Notes under the pieces: model-generated
What the model saw: only the letters and a program-made list of their open reading frames with translations
Databases searched by the model: none
What the model was told of the DNA's origin: nothing
Source of the DNA: an uncultured Acidimicrobiales bacterium
GTDB taxonomy: Bacteria > Actinomycetota > Acidimicrobiia > Acidimicrobiales > SZUA-35
Reading direction: 5' to 3'
Length of the DNA stretch: 64,000 bases
Assembly (NCBI GenBank): GCA_937997485.1
Contig: CALKTH010000003.1
Coordinates: forward strand, 1-64,000
Position numbers and translations under genes: made by a program
Shown: positions 17,432-26,084 of the stretch, piece after piece
Numbering within the stretch: the stretch's first letter is position 1
How the letters are laid out: each line of letters starts with the position of its first letter

Positions 17432-18103
17432 ATGGCACAGACGGTCCGTTCGACTCATGAGCTGGTGCATCCAGCCCAAGAGCCAGACACCGTCCGCGCC
17501 CCAACCGCTTCGGAACCATCCAGCGTCACCGCTGATCTACCCGAACGAGCCCTTGAGCCCGCTGCGCCGAGGCCCGAGCCAACCTCCACCAAGGCCGAGA
17601 ACTGGGCGCCATTTGTCGCTGGAGCCATGCAAGCGGCGGTCACGCTCTTCGCATCACATGCGATGGGTTCGATCGTTATCGCCTCGCTCAACGGCTCCGA
17701 ATTCGAAGTTCGCACGTTGGCGGGTTTCATCCCGTACGCCGGGCTGACCCAAGCCGACGACTTCCTCACCACCGTGACGTGGTCCACTGTCTTTGCCGTG
17801 GCCGTCTCTGGGCTGTGTGCGCTCTTCATGCTCTGGCGCCGCCGAGAAGCGCCGCTCTACGTCCTCGGGTGGGCCAGCGCTCTGCCGATGGGGGCCCTCC
17901 TGCTCGGGCTGCAGTACCTCCGGCACATGGCCGGGCCGCCGACGCTTGATCTCTGGGTCGCAGCCCAGGCTGCGGCCTTCGTTGCCGCCGCCTCAATTCT
18001 TGTTCTCGCCTTCCATCCACCACTCGCCGCGAGTGGATCGACGGTGCCCCTTACCCCATCACCCTCATCTCGAGGGAAGCACGCAAAGGAACCCCGCTCA
18101 TGA
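17432..18103 (+). CDS. Four-helix integral membrane protein of unknown function
   Basis: A 223-residue protein. The first ~55 residues are hydrophilic and Pro/Glu-rich. Four hydrophobic segments follow (around FVAGAMQAAVTLFASHAMGS, TVFAVAVSGLCALFML, APLYVLGWASALPMGALLLG and VAAQAAAFVAAASILVLAF) before a short basic tail. No known family is recognised. ATG 17432 is chosen because the earlier start at 17363 lies inside the stem-loop. Its stop overlaps the ATG of the next gene (ATGA), so the two are translationally coupled, and the membrane protein may help place or use the exported partner. Confidence 0.65.
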   Translation: MAQTVRSTHELVHPAQEPDTVRAPTASEPSSVTADLPERALEPAAPRPEPTSTKAENWAPFVAGAMQAAVTLFASHAMGSIVIASLNGSEFEVRTLAGFIPYAGLTQADDFLTTVTWSTVFAVAVSGLCALFMLWRRREAPLYVLGWASALPMGALLLGLQYLRHMAGPPTLDLWVAAQAAAFVAAASILVLAFHPPLAASGSTVPLTPSPSSRGKHAKEPRS

Positions 18104-18777
18104 TTCGTCGAATCACCAAGCCCGTCGCCATTGTCATCGTGGCCCTCTTCGTCTTCGCCACTCCTGCCCTCGCCTCGCTGGTGGTGCAGAACTTCATGCA
18201 GGCAGACATCACCGCCGCCGAGCCCTGCTTCTTCAAGGCACCGGGCGACGACACGATCACCTACAACCAGGCTGATGCCGACGCCGACGATCCATTCGTT
18301 GGCTTCGATGCGGCGCAGACCACTGCGGTGGATGGCGCCAACCTCGTGGAAGAGACGCTGAGCATCCGGGGCATGATCGGCGACCGCATCATGTACACCG
18401 ACGTGGTCCGCTACCAGAACACCTGCGATGTCCCGCTCGACATCCAGCTGCTGGCCAGCGTGGCTGGCGGCAACTGGAACGACCGCTCCGCTGCCATCTA
18501 CCTCTCGAGTGCTTCCGACACCATCGGTGCTGCCGATGCCGCCGAGATCGCTCCCGCCGGACGTCCGGGTGACATTGGCGAGGGCAGTGGCTGGGACGCC
18601 GCTCCCATCGTCGTCAACGCCGGTGGCGTGATCGGAAATGACGCAACCGGCATCATCACGTTGGCCCCTGGCCAGGAGCTCCGAGGCGCCGTCGTGATCT
18701 CGTCCGGCACCACCGCCTCCCCCGAGGTCGGCACTGTCAACTGGACCGCTGAGGCGACGAACTCCAACGACGGCTGA
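18100..18777 (+). CDS. Exported protein with cleavable signal peptide, unknown function
   Basis: A 225-residue protein starting with MIRRITKPVAIVIVALFVFA and a probable signal peptidase I site after TPALA. The mature part is acidic and beta-rich, with two cysteines (in AEPCFF and QNTCDV) that could form a disulfide, and ends TVNWTAEATNSNDG. The layout recalls TasA-type, SipW-dependent exported proteins of Gram-positive bacteria, but I see no signal peptidase next to it, so that is only a suggestion. It is coupled by a 4-nt overlap to the upstream membrane protein. Its 3' end overlaps that of the convergent MFS gene by 41 nt. Confidence 0.65.
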   Translation: MIRRITKPVAIVIVALFVFATPALASLVVQNFMQADITAAEPCFFKAPGDDTITYNQADADADDPFVGFDAAQTTAVDGANLVEETLSIRGMIGDRIMYTDVVRYQNTCDVPLDIQLLASVAGGNWNDRSAAIYLSSASDTIGAADAAEIAPAGRPGDIGEGSGWDAAPIVVNAGGVIGNDATGIITLAPGQELRGAVVISSGTTASPEVGTVNWTAEATNSNDG

Positions 18778-19972
18778 GCAACCGCTCTGCCCTCAGCACG
18801 CCGAACGCGGTGAGACCGCACATCATCGAGAGCACCAGCGTGGTCGTGTAGCCGGGCCCGTCGATGAGCGCACCGGCCACAGGTGGACCAATGAGTCCTC
18901 CGAGGCCGGCTGCGGTGTACACCGCTCCGAGAATGGCGCCGAGTCCAGCGAGACCGAACAGCTCGGCGGTGACCGCAGGCGACAGCGCAATGAAGCCGCC
19001 GTACGCCACACCAAGCACGACGGCGAACACAGCGAGCAGCAGGTAGCTGTCGCCAGCAAAGAGCCAGATGGCGAAGCTGGCACCGATCACGAAGAAACAG
19101 GTGTCGTAGATGGTGCGGGCTGGCACGCGGCTGGCCAATCGGCCGAGCGACAGGCGGCCGAGCACTGAGGAGATGCCAATGAGGCCCACGAGCAAGCCGG
19201 GCGATCCGTCGATGCCACGCTCCTCGACGTAGTCCGCCAGGAACACGAACGGCACGAACAAGGCCAGGGCGACGAAGAAGGACGAGGCGTAGAGGATCCA
19301 GAAGGCCAGCGAGCCTCGGAGCACCTCACCCAGCGAGGCGCTCTCCCCTTGCACTGCAGCCGGGGGCCGACGGGCGCCAATGGCCGCGATCCCGAGCAGT
19401 ACCGCGGCGCCGATCGCCAAGATCTCGTAGGTCCGGCGCCAGCCGTACTCGCCGACGAGCCACTCGTTGAGCGGCGTGACGGTGAGGGTTCCCACTCCAA
19501 TGCCAGACACCGCGACACCAAGCGCAGTGGTGCGCTGAGTTTCAAACCAGCCGCCGACGGTGGCCACCATCGGCACATAGGCACAGGCCACCCCGACTCC
19601 CACACCCAACCCGTAGGTGAGGTAGCCGAGCCAGATCGAGCCGACCCTCGCCGTGAGCAGGAGACCGATGACGAGCGCAACTGCCCCCACGATGAGGACG
19701 GGGCGGGGGCCGTGGCGATCCGCCATGCGACCGCTCACCACTCCGAAGGCGAAATACAGAAACGTGGTAATCGAGAAGAAGAAGGCCGTGGCGCTGCGAT
19801 CCGCTCCGAACTCTTCGGCCATCGGCCCGAAGAACGCCCCGAAGCTGTAGGCAACGCCGAACACCGTGAACGTGCTGAGGAACGTCGCCAGCACCACCAA
19901 CCAGCCGGCCTTGGAGTCGATCAGACTCCGGTCGGGCAACTCGCTCTTCTGCGTCTGCTCAGCCGAGACCAT
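18737..19972 (-). CDS. MFS transporter, monocarboxylate-transporter-like
   Basis: A 411-residue, 12-helix major facilitator. The motif-A equivalent is GRMADRHGPRPVL between helices 2 and 3. The conserved ADRSATAFFFS and the glycine-rich helix 4-5 region (GLGVGVGVACAYVPMVATVGGWF) are typical of the MCT/OxlT-like group that moves organic anions. The ATG at 19972 has a strong ribosome site (AGGGAGGA, 8 nt upstream). It is divergent from a second MFS gene with only 53 nt between the starts, so the two promoters must overlap. The substrate is unknown. Confidence 0.83.
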   Translation of the reverse strand: MVSAEQTQKSELPDRSLIDSKAGWLVVLATFLSTFTVFGVAYSFGAFFGPMAEEFGADRSATAFFFSITTFLYFAFGVVSGRMADRHGPRPVLIVGAVALVIGLLLTARVGSIWLGYLTYGLGVGVGVACAYVPMVATVGGWFETQRTTALGVAVSGIGVGTLTVTPLNEWLVGEYGWRRTYEILAIGAAVLLGIAAIGARRPPAAVQGESASLGEVLRGSLAFWILYASSFFVALALFVPFVFLADYVEERGIDGSPGLLVGLIGISSVLGRLSLGRLASRVPARTIYDTCFFVIGASFAIWLFAGDSYLLLAVFAVVLGVAYGGFIALSPAVTAELFGLAGLGAILGAVYTAAGLGGLIGPPVAGALIDGPGYTTTLVLSMMCGLTAFGVLRAERLLSRRWSSSPQRSS

Positions 19973-20012
19973 GTGGCGGTCCTCCCTTTCGAGGGACGCT
20001 ACTCACACCTCC

Positions 20013-20018
20013 TAAGGT
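20013..20018 (+). promoter_or_regulatory. -10-like hexamer for the second MFS gene
   Basis: TAAGGT ends 7 nt before the ATG at 20026, which would make the transcript leaderless. It lies within the 53-nt divergent spacer. Confidence 0.4.
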
Positions 20019-20025
20019 GCACCCA

Positions 20026-21300
20026 ATGGACGAGAAGGCGGAGGAACGACCGAGCGGTGTCGCTCACGGCCTCCGAGCATTCCAACATCGCGACTACGCC
20101 TACTTCTGGCTCGGCGCTCTCATCTCGAACTCGGGCACCTGGCTCCAGAATCTGACACTTCCGTTCGTGCTGCTCGAAATCACCGGGCAAGCGACCTGGG
20201 CTGGCATTGCCGCCTTCGCTTCGATCTTTCCCAGCGTGCTTCTCGGTCCACTGGCCGGCAACATCGCTGATCGTTTCGACCGACGCAAGGTCCTGATCAT
20301 CGGCCAGAGCCTGGCCGCAGCGGCAGCCCTTCTGCTGTGGATCGTGTGGATCAGCGGCGTGCGCGAACCCGCAGCGATCGTTGCCGTTGCCGCGCTCGGC
20401 GGGATCATCGGTGGCTTCACCATCCCCACATGGCAATCGTTCATCCCGTTGCTTGTCCCGGTCGAGGATCTGCCCTCGGCCATCACCATGAACAGCCTGC
20501 AGTTCAACGCCGCTCGAGCCGTTGGTCCCGCGTTTGGCGGTGCGCTGATCGCCCTTGTCGGACCGGCCGGCGCCTTCTTGGCCAACGCCCTCAGCTTCGG
20601 AGCCGTCGTGACAGCACTCTTGATCATCAACCCGGGCGCAACCCGGCAAGTCAAGGACCCGAAGCCGGTCATCAAAGGCTTCGTTGAGGCCATTCGCTAC
20701 ATCCGAACCCAACCCGGCATCGCGCTGGGAATCGCCATCGCCGCGGTCGTCGCTTCGCTCGGCTTCCCGATCATCACGTTCGTCGTCGTGTTCGCCCGCC
20801 AGGTCTACGAGGTGGACGAAGTCGCTCTCGGCCTTCTCAGCGGACTGCTTGGAGTGGGTGCGATTCTTGGCGTACCGCTGGTGAGCGGCATGTTCGGCGA
20901 TATGCCTCGAGGCTCCATCATTCGCTTCGCACTTCCCACCTACGGGCTCGCGGTCGTTGTGTTCGGTACGTCGACCTCCGCCGCGCAAGGTGCGGTCGGT
21001 CTCCTCCTCGCGGGCGCCGCGTTCATCTCGATCGTGGCCACCAGCAACACGGCCGTGCAGTCGATCGTGGCCGAACACATCCGAGGCCGGGTCATGGCCA
21101 CGCGCATCATGACCTTCACCGCGAGCTACCCCATCGGTGTCCTCATCCAGACGAGGTTGTCCGACGTGTTGAACAGCCCAAGGCTCGTAGTCACTGTGGC
21201 CGGGTCGATCATCGTCGTGATCGGTTTGGCGTTGGCAACCAAACCGGCCATCCTCGCCCGTCTCGACGACCCCACCGACACGTCACTCCCGGTGGCCTGA
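20026..21300 (+). CDS. MFS exporter, EntS-like (MFS_3)
   Basis: A 424-residue major facilitator of the enterobactin-exporter-like type. It begins with the group's signature FQHRDYAYFWLGALISNSGTW, has motif A as GNIADRFDRRKVLI, and shows PTWQSFIPLLVPVEDLPSAI, a conserved loop of these drug/siderophore exporters. The second half contains FGDMPRGSIIRFALPTYGL and VAEHIRGRVMATRIM. The physiological substrate cannot be told from sequence and no siderophore genes are nearby. ATG 20026 is chosen over GTG 20017. Its stop lies 37 nt from the convergent pseudo-protease gene. Confidence 0.82.
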   Translation: MDEKAEERPSGVAHGLRAFQHRDYAYFWLGALISNSGTWLQNLTLPFVLLEITGQATWAGIAAFASIFPSVLLGPLAGNIADRFDRRKVLIIGQSLAAAAALLLWIVWISGVREPAAIVAVAALGGIIGGFTIPTWQSFIPLLVPVEDLPSAITMNSLQFNAARAVGPAFGGALIALVGPAGAFLANALSFGAVVTALLIINPGATRQVKDPKPVIKGFVEAIRYIRTQPGIALGIAIAAVVASLGFPIITFVVVFARQVYEVDEVALGLLSGLLGVGAILGVPLVSGMFGDMPRGSIIRFALPTYGLAVVVFGTSTSAAQGAVGLLLAGAAFISIVATSNTAVQSIVAEHIRGRVMATRIMTFTASYPIGVLIQTRLSDVLNSPRLVVTVAGSIIVVIGLALATKPAILARLDDPTDTSLPVA

Positions 21301-21337
21301 CGACGAATCGCGAAGCCCAACCGGCAACTGACGAGAA

Positions 21338-22591
21338 TCAACCTTCGCTGTCAGGGTCGGCGATCACGATGTCGCCTTCGCCGGCACACCGAAGCACACG
21401 CACGCAGAAAGCGTCGGCATCGACGGCGTCGACGATCGGCGACGAACCGGCAGCGCCGACGGTCAGCCCGATCACCTCGCCGGCGGAGGTCACCACAGGT
21501 CCGCCTTCGAACGGAGCGGTCACCGCACCGGTGTGCTGGAGTCCTTGAGCGGACGCATCGAGCAGTTGGCCGGGCGAAGCAATGGCCCCCTGGCTGCCCT
21601 CGCCATTCATGGCGAAGACAGATCGACCGATGGCGGCAGTGCGCTCATCTCTGGTGCTGAGCTCGAGAGCGGGGATCACGGCGTCGGTCACGACGACAGC
21701 AACCTGGGTCTCTTCATCCCATGTCCAGAGTCGGGCCACGTGGACTTCGTCCCCCTTCACCAAACGAAGCTCCGGCGCGGGAGCGACGGTTGCGGCCTGG
21801 ACCAGCGGAAGACTGGTAACGAGCGCGGTTCCGCCGTTGTGCCCGGTCACGGCGAAGGCGGAACCCACGATCGCCGACCCGCCATCATCCAACGTCTCCA
21901 ATCGCCACACCGACGGCCCGGCGACCTGCGGCAGCGTGACCACGCCGTTCACGTCCTGCGTGTACTGCTCGAGCGGGAGCAACTCAGCGCGAATCTGTTC
22001 CACCGATTCATCACGCAGTCGATCGAGTGAACCGGCCGCCGCATCGAACTGCTGGTCAAACCCTTCAACGAAACGAGCGACCTCGGCCTCATTCGTGGCC
22101 AGGCGATCGTCGTAGTACGCGTAGAACGCAGCGCCCGAAAAGGCGGCGCCGATGCCGAGCATCATCAGCATTGTGCTGATGCCGATGACCGTGCGGGGAA
22201 GAATGCGGTGGCGTCGCTTGTCCCGAGCGGGGCTGAGCGGAACGAAGCCTCGGCGACGCCAGCCCCGGAGCGTGGCGTATCGGGCAAAGCGGTTGGGCGG
22301 ACGAACGAAGGGAGCAACCCCGCCCTCGCGCTTGCGTCGGCCACGCTTCGGCCTCTGCGCTACCGGCGCGGCCTCCGGTGGCGTTGCGTCACTTGTCGAC
22401 AGCTGCTCCACACTCGTACCGTCAGCCGCTGGTTCCTCTGAAGCCTGGCCTTCTCCAACGGCAGGAAGGGCGCGAAAGGTCGCAGCCACGTCATCTGGCA
22501 TCGAGGCGTCAGGAGAGGGCAGTTCATGCTCTTCCAGGTCGCGCTCGTCGAGCGCAGGAGAGATGTCGGTGGGGTGCGTGGGGGAGGTCAT
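21338..22591 (-). CDS. Membrane protein with a degenerate (probably inactive) trypsin-like protease domain
   Basis: A 417-residue protein with a ~135-residue acidic then basic cytosolic part, one membrane helix (~140-162), a helical stretch (EVARFVEGFDQQFDAAAGSL) and an external domain with the outline of S1C/HtrA-type proteases. By eye-alignment the catalytic positions are lost: the His of the TNAHVV region reads TSLPLV (Pro262), the Asp region reads TQVAVV (Gln296), and the Ser of GNSGGP reads PFEGGP (Glu362). It is therefore likely a binding or scaffold domain. It is the last gene of a three-gene operon and its ATG overlaps the PBP stop (ATGA), so a cell-wall role is likely. Confidence 0.6.
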   Translation of the reverse strand: MTSPTHPTDISPALDERDLEEHELPSPDASMPDDVAATFRALPAVGEGQASEEPAADGTSVEQLSTSDATPPEAAPVAQRPKRGRRKREGGVAPFVRPPNRFARYATLRGWRRRGFVPLSPARDKRRHRILPRTVIGISTMLMMLGIGAAFSGAAFYAYYDDRLATNEAEVARFVEGFDQQFDAAAGSLDRLRDESVEQIRAELLPLEQYTQDVNGVVTLPQVAGPSVWRLETLDDGGSAIVGSAFAVTGHNGGTALVTSLPLVQAATVAPAPELRLVKGDEVHVARLWTWDEETQVAVVVTDAVIPALELSTRDERTAAIGRSVFAMNGEGSQGAIASPGQLLDASAQGLQHTGAVTAPFEGGPVVTSAGEVIGLTVGAAGSSPIVDAVDADAFCVRVLRCAGEGDIVIADPDSEG

Positions 22592-24768
22592 GGCGTACCT
22601 GAAGTGGTTGCTGGATTCGCGGGAGACGTGGTGGTTGAGGAGCCGGGCTGCGTGGTCGGCACCGCAGTGGTTGGGGGAGCTGTGGTCGAGGTCGTCGCCA
22701 GCGGGGGAATGAGTGCCGGCACCGACACCGCACTTCGGGTGCATGGCCCGCCGCAGTCGGGCTGAATCTGCGGTGCTCGACGGGGAGCCCCAACCACCGT
22801 CTCTTCTTGAAGACGGGCGGTCACATCATCCGAGCTCTCCACCTGTTCCAGTGGCGCAGGCTCGGGGAAGGCTTGGGGCTCGACGCCGCGCAGTGCCGCC
22901 GTCATCACCTGCGAGAAGGCGATGGCGGGATGACTCCCACCCGTTACTTGTCCGACGCCGTTGATGTTGTAGAGCGAAGCCAAGCGATCGGCGTGACCCA
23001 TCCATACGGCCGTTGTCAGTGTCGGGCTGTAGCCGACGAACCAGGCGGCTCGGTAGTTCTGCGTGGTCCCGGTCTTCCCTGCGATCTCATGGCCGGCGAC
23101 TGCGGCACGGGGTCCGGTGCCGTCGGCCACCACATCCACGAGGACGTCGGTCACATTGTCGGCCACCGCGGAGGTGAGCACGCGAGAGCCGCCAGATGCA
23201 CGCAGATCAAGAAGCACGTTTCCGTCTGGATCCACGACGTGCGACAGACCACGAGGTTCGACTCTCACGCCTCTGTTGGCGAAGGTGCCGTACGCCGAGG
23301 CCATCGCGAGGGGCGAGCTCTCCGCTGCGCCGAGGGCGACGCTGGGCCCGTAGGCACCGTCGGGGTCGATCCGTTCGAGCCCGAGCTGGCGAGCAAGCGA
23401 GACCGTCTCGGTGATCGACACGTCCAGGACGAGTTGGGCGAAGACGGTGTTGACCGATGCCCGCATTGCGTCGCGCAAGGTGACGTCACCGCGGCCTCGG
23501 CCGTCGTAGTTGCCGATCGTGCAGCGGCTCCCACTGCAGCCGGGAACCTGCCAGGCCGCAGGTGCGGGGTACAGCGTGTCCGGGCCCTGGCCTTGACGGA
23601 AGGCTTCGGCCAGGACGATCGGCTTGAAACTGCTGCCGGGCTGGAAGCCGGTACTTCCGCCGGTGGCGAGGTTCACTTGACTGACATCGTGATCCCGTCC
23701 GCCGACCATGGCCAGCACCTCACCGGTCCGGTGGTCGAGCGTGACCATCGCCATCTCAACGGGGAACTCGGTGCCCTCGAGCCGGGCAGCAGCGGCATCC
23801 TCCGCCGAGCGCTGCAAGCTCGGGTCGACGGTGGTCCAGATCGTGAGGCCGCCCTGGTACACGAGGTCGGGACCGAGACGGTCAACAAGATCAGCTTCGA
23901 TCCAGTCGACGAAGAAGTCATGATCGGTGGCCCCGTTTGGGGGCGGTGGCGCGACGACCGTCAGCACACCAGCCGGGCGATCGTCCGCCTCGGCGAGCCA
24001 CAATTGCCGAGCGGCCGCTCGCTCGTGTTCAGCCTCAGTGATGCGTCCTTGGTCGACCATCGCCTGCAGTACGAGACGACGACGAGTCTCACTCGCTTCG
24101 AGGTCAACTCGAGGCGAGAGGCGGCCGGGAGCTTGGAGCACACCAGCGAGCGTGGCAGCTTCAGAGAGGTCGAGATCTTCCACCGGCTTGCCGAAGTAGA
24201 CCTCGGCCGCGGCACCCACCCCATAGGCCCCGGATCCGAAGTAGCTGGTTTCGAGGTAGCGGAAGAGGATCTCGTCCTTGGTGAGCTGTTGTTCGAGCTC
24301 AGTAGCAAGGAGGGCCTCTCGGAACTTCCGCTCGAAGGTTTGATCTGCGGTGAGGTACGCCTGCTTGATGTATTGCTGCGTGATCGTCGAACCACCCTGT
24401 GCAACTTCACCCAGTTCGAGATTCACGCGGGCAGCGCGAGCGATGCCTTCGAAGTCGATGCCGTCATGTTCGTAGAACCGTTGATCCTCAATGGCCACGA
24501 CGGCCTGCTTCAGGGTGTCGGGCAGGTCGTCGGGTTCGATGGCGAGCGTGCGATCGAACCCGCGAAACAGCCCGATCTGTGCCCCGTTTCGATCGAGCAC
24601 GCGCGACGGCCGGGCCTCGAATGTGGGTCGGACATCAGGCAGCTCGCCGGGGAGTGGGGCTCGGAGCAGAGTGATGGCAGCAACGCCACCAGCCACGGGA
24701 GGAACGATGACGGCAGACAGGGCGAACGCCAGTACGACCTTCAACGCTGTGCTCAACCAGCTGTTCAT
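22588..24768 (-). CDS. Class A penicillin-binding protein (bifunctional transglycosylase/transpeptidase)
   Basis: A 726-residue peptidoglycan synthase. After one N-terminal membrane helix comes a GT51 domain with the catalytic-glutamate motif VVAIEDQRFYEHDGID and GGSTITQQYIKQ. It is followed by a transpeptidase domain with the SxxK motif in GSSFKP, SxN in ASVNTVF and KTGT in AGKTGTTQ, all intact. The external C-terminus is a Pro/Thr-rich tail, as in many actinobacterial PBPs. It polymerises and cross-links peptidoglycan outside the membrane. ATG 24768 is chosen because it overlaps the upstream stop as ATGA; the longer frame adds an Arg/Gly-rich antisense-like stretch. It is the middle gene of the operon. 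Confidence 0.93.
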   Translation of the reverse strand: MNSWLSTALKVVLAFALSAVIVPPVAGGVAAITLLRAPLPGELPDVRPTFEARPSRVLDRNGAQIGLFRGFDRTLAIEPDDLPDTLKQAVVAIEDQRFYEHDGIDFEGIARAARVNLELGEVAQGGSTITQQYIKQAYLTADQTFERKFREALLATELEQQLTKDEILFRYLETSYFGSGAYGVGAAAEVYFGKPVEDLDLSEAATLAGVLQAPGRLSPRVDLEASETRRRLVLQAMVDQGRITEAEHERAAARQLWLAEADDRPAGVLTVVAPPPPNGATDHDFFVDWIEADLVDRLGPDLVYQGGLTIWTTVDPSLQRSAEDAAAARLEGTEFPVEMAMVTLDHRTGEVLAMVGGRDHDVSQVNLATGGSTGFQPGSSFKPIVLAEAFRQGQGPDTLYPAPAAWQVPGCSGSRCTIGNYDGRGRGDVTLRDAMRASVNTVFAQLVLDVSITETVSLARQLGLERIDPDGAYGPSVALGAAESSPLAMASAYGTFANRGVRVEPRGLSHVVDPDGNVLLDLRASGGSRVLTSAVADNVTDVLVDVVADGTGPRAAVAGHEIAGKTGTTQNYRAAWFVGYSPTLTTAVWMGHADRLASLYNINGVGQVTGGSHPAIAFSQVMTAALRGVEPQAFPEPAPLEQVESSDDVTARLQEETVVGAPRRAPQIQPDCGGPCTRSAVSVPALIPPLATTSTTAPPTTAVPTTQPGSSTTTSPANPATTSGTP

Positions 24769-25703
24769 GGCTGCCCGCCCACGGTGTCGCTGGCGGCCGG
24801 TTCCGCAACCGCCGGCTCCTGGGCTGGCTCGACCACCGGTTCGACGATTGGTTCGACGCATGGCGGCATCGTGAAGCTCTGGCGGACTTCGGCCACGGCA
24901 GCTTCAACCACAAACACACCAGGCAGACGGCACTCGATGAGGAAGCGAGCGGCACCGGTGGCATCGGTCGTTGTCGGCGATTCGGAGAGCACGGAAAGGG
25001 CGCCAAACGGGTCGAGATCGACTCCCACACCAGCGATCGGCACCAGCACGGTGACGCCCTGCGCGTCGACCACATCCCGACCGGCCGTCACGGCAATGGT
25101 GGTCTGGCCAGGGAGGCCATCGAGTCCCAGCAGAATCTCCGAACTCGTCGTGAGGTCGATGACGACGTTGTCGCCAGCAGGGGCGACAACGAGATCGAGC
25201 CCGGCCGTTCCGCCGTCAGGAAGCTGGATGAGATCAACGTCGATGGAGCGCAACAGGTTCGGCACGAAGGCCCGCACTCGGTAACGCCCGCCAAGCACGT
25301 TGGTGAGCTCGAAGAGGCCGTCGACATCAGTGAGGACATCCACCGATGCTGAGCCCGCGGACGTGATGCGTTCGATACGAACAACGGCTGCCTCGACCGG
25401 AAGGCCGTCGGTACCGACCACGACGCCGTTGAGAGCAGCGCGCCCTCCAACGACCACAACGGGATCAGCGACGGTCGAAGCGCCGGGCAAGGGAGGCGTG
25501 ACAATGTCGTTCGTGCTCACGGAGGCAAGCACGAAGGGTGAGGGGCCGGACTCGCCCAGCTCGGGCGTGCTCAGACCGTTGACTTGGAACTCGATCGACT
25601 CTTGCTCGTCCGTGTACGCCGCGACAACGAAGTCCCGGCGCGTCCAGGCGTTCATCAAGGCGGCAACCATGACGCCGAAGAGTGCGAGTTTGAGGAGACG
25701 CAC
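24765..25703 (-). CDS. Exported carboxypeptidase-regulatory-like domain protein
   Basis: A 312-residue protein with an N-terminal hydrophobic segment (LLKLALFGVMVAALMNAW) that is a signal anchor or uncleaved signal. It is followed by a beta-sandwich of the carboxypeptidase-regulatory-like type (LNGVVVGTDGLPVEAAVVRIER, then VDGLFELTNVLGGRYRVRAFVP), a second similar segment, and a Pro/Glu/Val-rich tail. Such domains bind partners or wall polymers and are not enzymes. The GTG start has AGGTAAAG just upstream. It heads the operon, and its stop overlaps the PBP start (ATGA), pointing to a structural role beside the PBP. Confidence 0.68.
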   Translation of the reverse strand: MRLLKLALFGVMVAALMNAWTRRDFVVAAYTDEQESIEFQVNGLSTPELGESGPSPFVLASVSTNDIVTPPLPGASTVADPVVVVGGRAALNGVVVGTDGLPVEAAVVRIERITSAGSASVDVLTDVDGLFELTNVLGGRYRVRAFVPNLLRSIDVDLIQLPDGGTAGLDLVVAPAGDNVVIDLTTSSEILLGLDGLPGQTTIAVTAGRDVVDAQGVTVLVPIAGVGVDLDPFGALSVLSESPTTTDATGAARFLIECRLPGVFVVEAAVAEVRQSFTMPPCVEPIVEPVVEPAQEPAVAEPAASDTVGGQP

Positions 25704-25724
25704 CTTTACCTGTCGGCAAAAACG

Positions 25725-25758
25725 CTGATGAGCTGAACCATTCGGCCCAGCTCATCAG
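25725..25758. repeat. Inverted repeat upstream of the PBP operon
   Basis: CTGATGAGCTG (25725-25735) and CAGCTCATCAG (25748-25758) are exact complements around a 12-nt spacer. It lies 22-55 nt upstream of the operon's GTG start. It may be an operator or leader hairpin of the PBP operon, or the second half of a terminator array for the ferredoxin gene. Confidence 0.6.
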
Positions 25759-25772
25759 TGTGAAGATCAGTG

Positions 25773-25799
25773 GATGACCGCCTGATTCAGGCGGTCATC
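25773..25799 (-). terminator. Strong hairpin terminating the ferredoxin transcript
   Basis: GATGACCGCCTG (25773-25784) and CAGGCGGTCATC (25788-25799) form a perfect 12-bp stem with a 3-nt loop. It begins 18 nt beyond the ferredoxin stop on the minus strand. There is no T-tract on the minus strand; GTTTGT follows on the plus strand. Confidence 0.65.
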
Positions 25800-25817
25800 G
25801 TTTGTCTCAGGACGTTG

Positions 25818-26084
25818 TTACTCGACGTCGATGAAGATGCACTCGCCGGGGCATTCTTCCGCGGATTCGATGACCCGGTCGAGACCACCGTCGGGGACGC
25901 GGGCCATGCCCTCAGCGCCGGCTGGATTGGCCACGCCGTCAAAGAGCTTCTCGGCACCGAAGTTCGCGGTGTCTTCCTTGACGTAGTACAGGCCGTCGTC
26001 CAACCCGAAGAACACGTCAGGCGCAATTTCGGCGCACAGGCCATCGCCGGTGCACAAATCCTGGTCGATCCAGACCTTGACCAT
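25818..26084 (-). CDS. Single [3Fe-4S]-type ferredoxin with a long insertion
   Basis: An 88-residue electron carrier of the type that serves cytochrome P450s and other monooxygenases in actinomycetes. The first cluster motif is CTGDGLC (Cys-x5-Cys, the 3Fe-4S pattern) and the distal ligand is in AEECPGEC. Between them is an insertion of about 35 residues (YYVKEDTANFGAEKLFDG and on) that is longer than in typical 60-65-residue relatives. ATG 26084 is chosen because GAGG lies 8 nt upstream and the protein then begins with the usual MVKVWIDQDLC. No P450 gene is in the window, so its partner is elsewhere. Confidence 0.85.
   Translation of the reverse strand: MVKVWIDQDLCTGDGLCAEIAPDVFFGLDDGLYYVKEDTANFGAEKLFDGVANPAGAEGMARVPDGGLDRVIESAEECPGECIFIDVE

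Noticed and set aside
22807-25284. An 825-codon open frame on the plus strand
   Set aside because: It is antisense to the PBP operon, whose proteins carry clear catalytic motifs. Its own translation is low-complexity, with many Arg and Gly, as expected from high-GC third-position bias.
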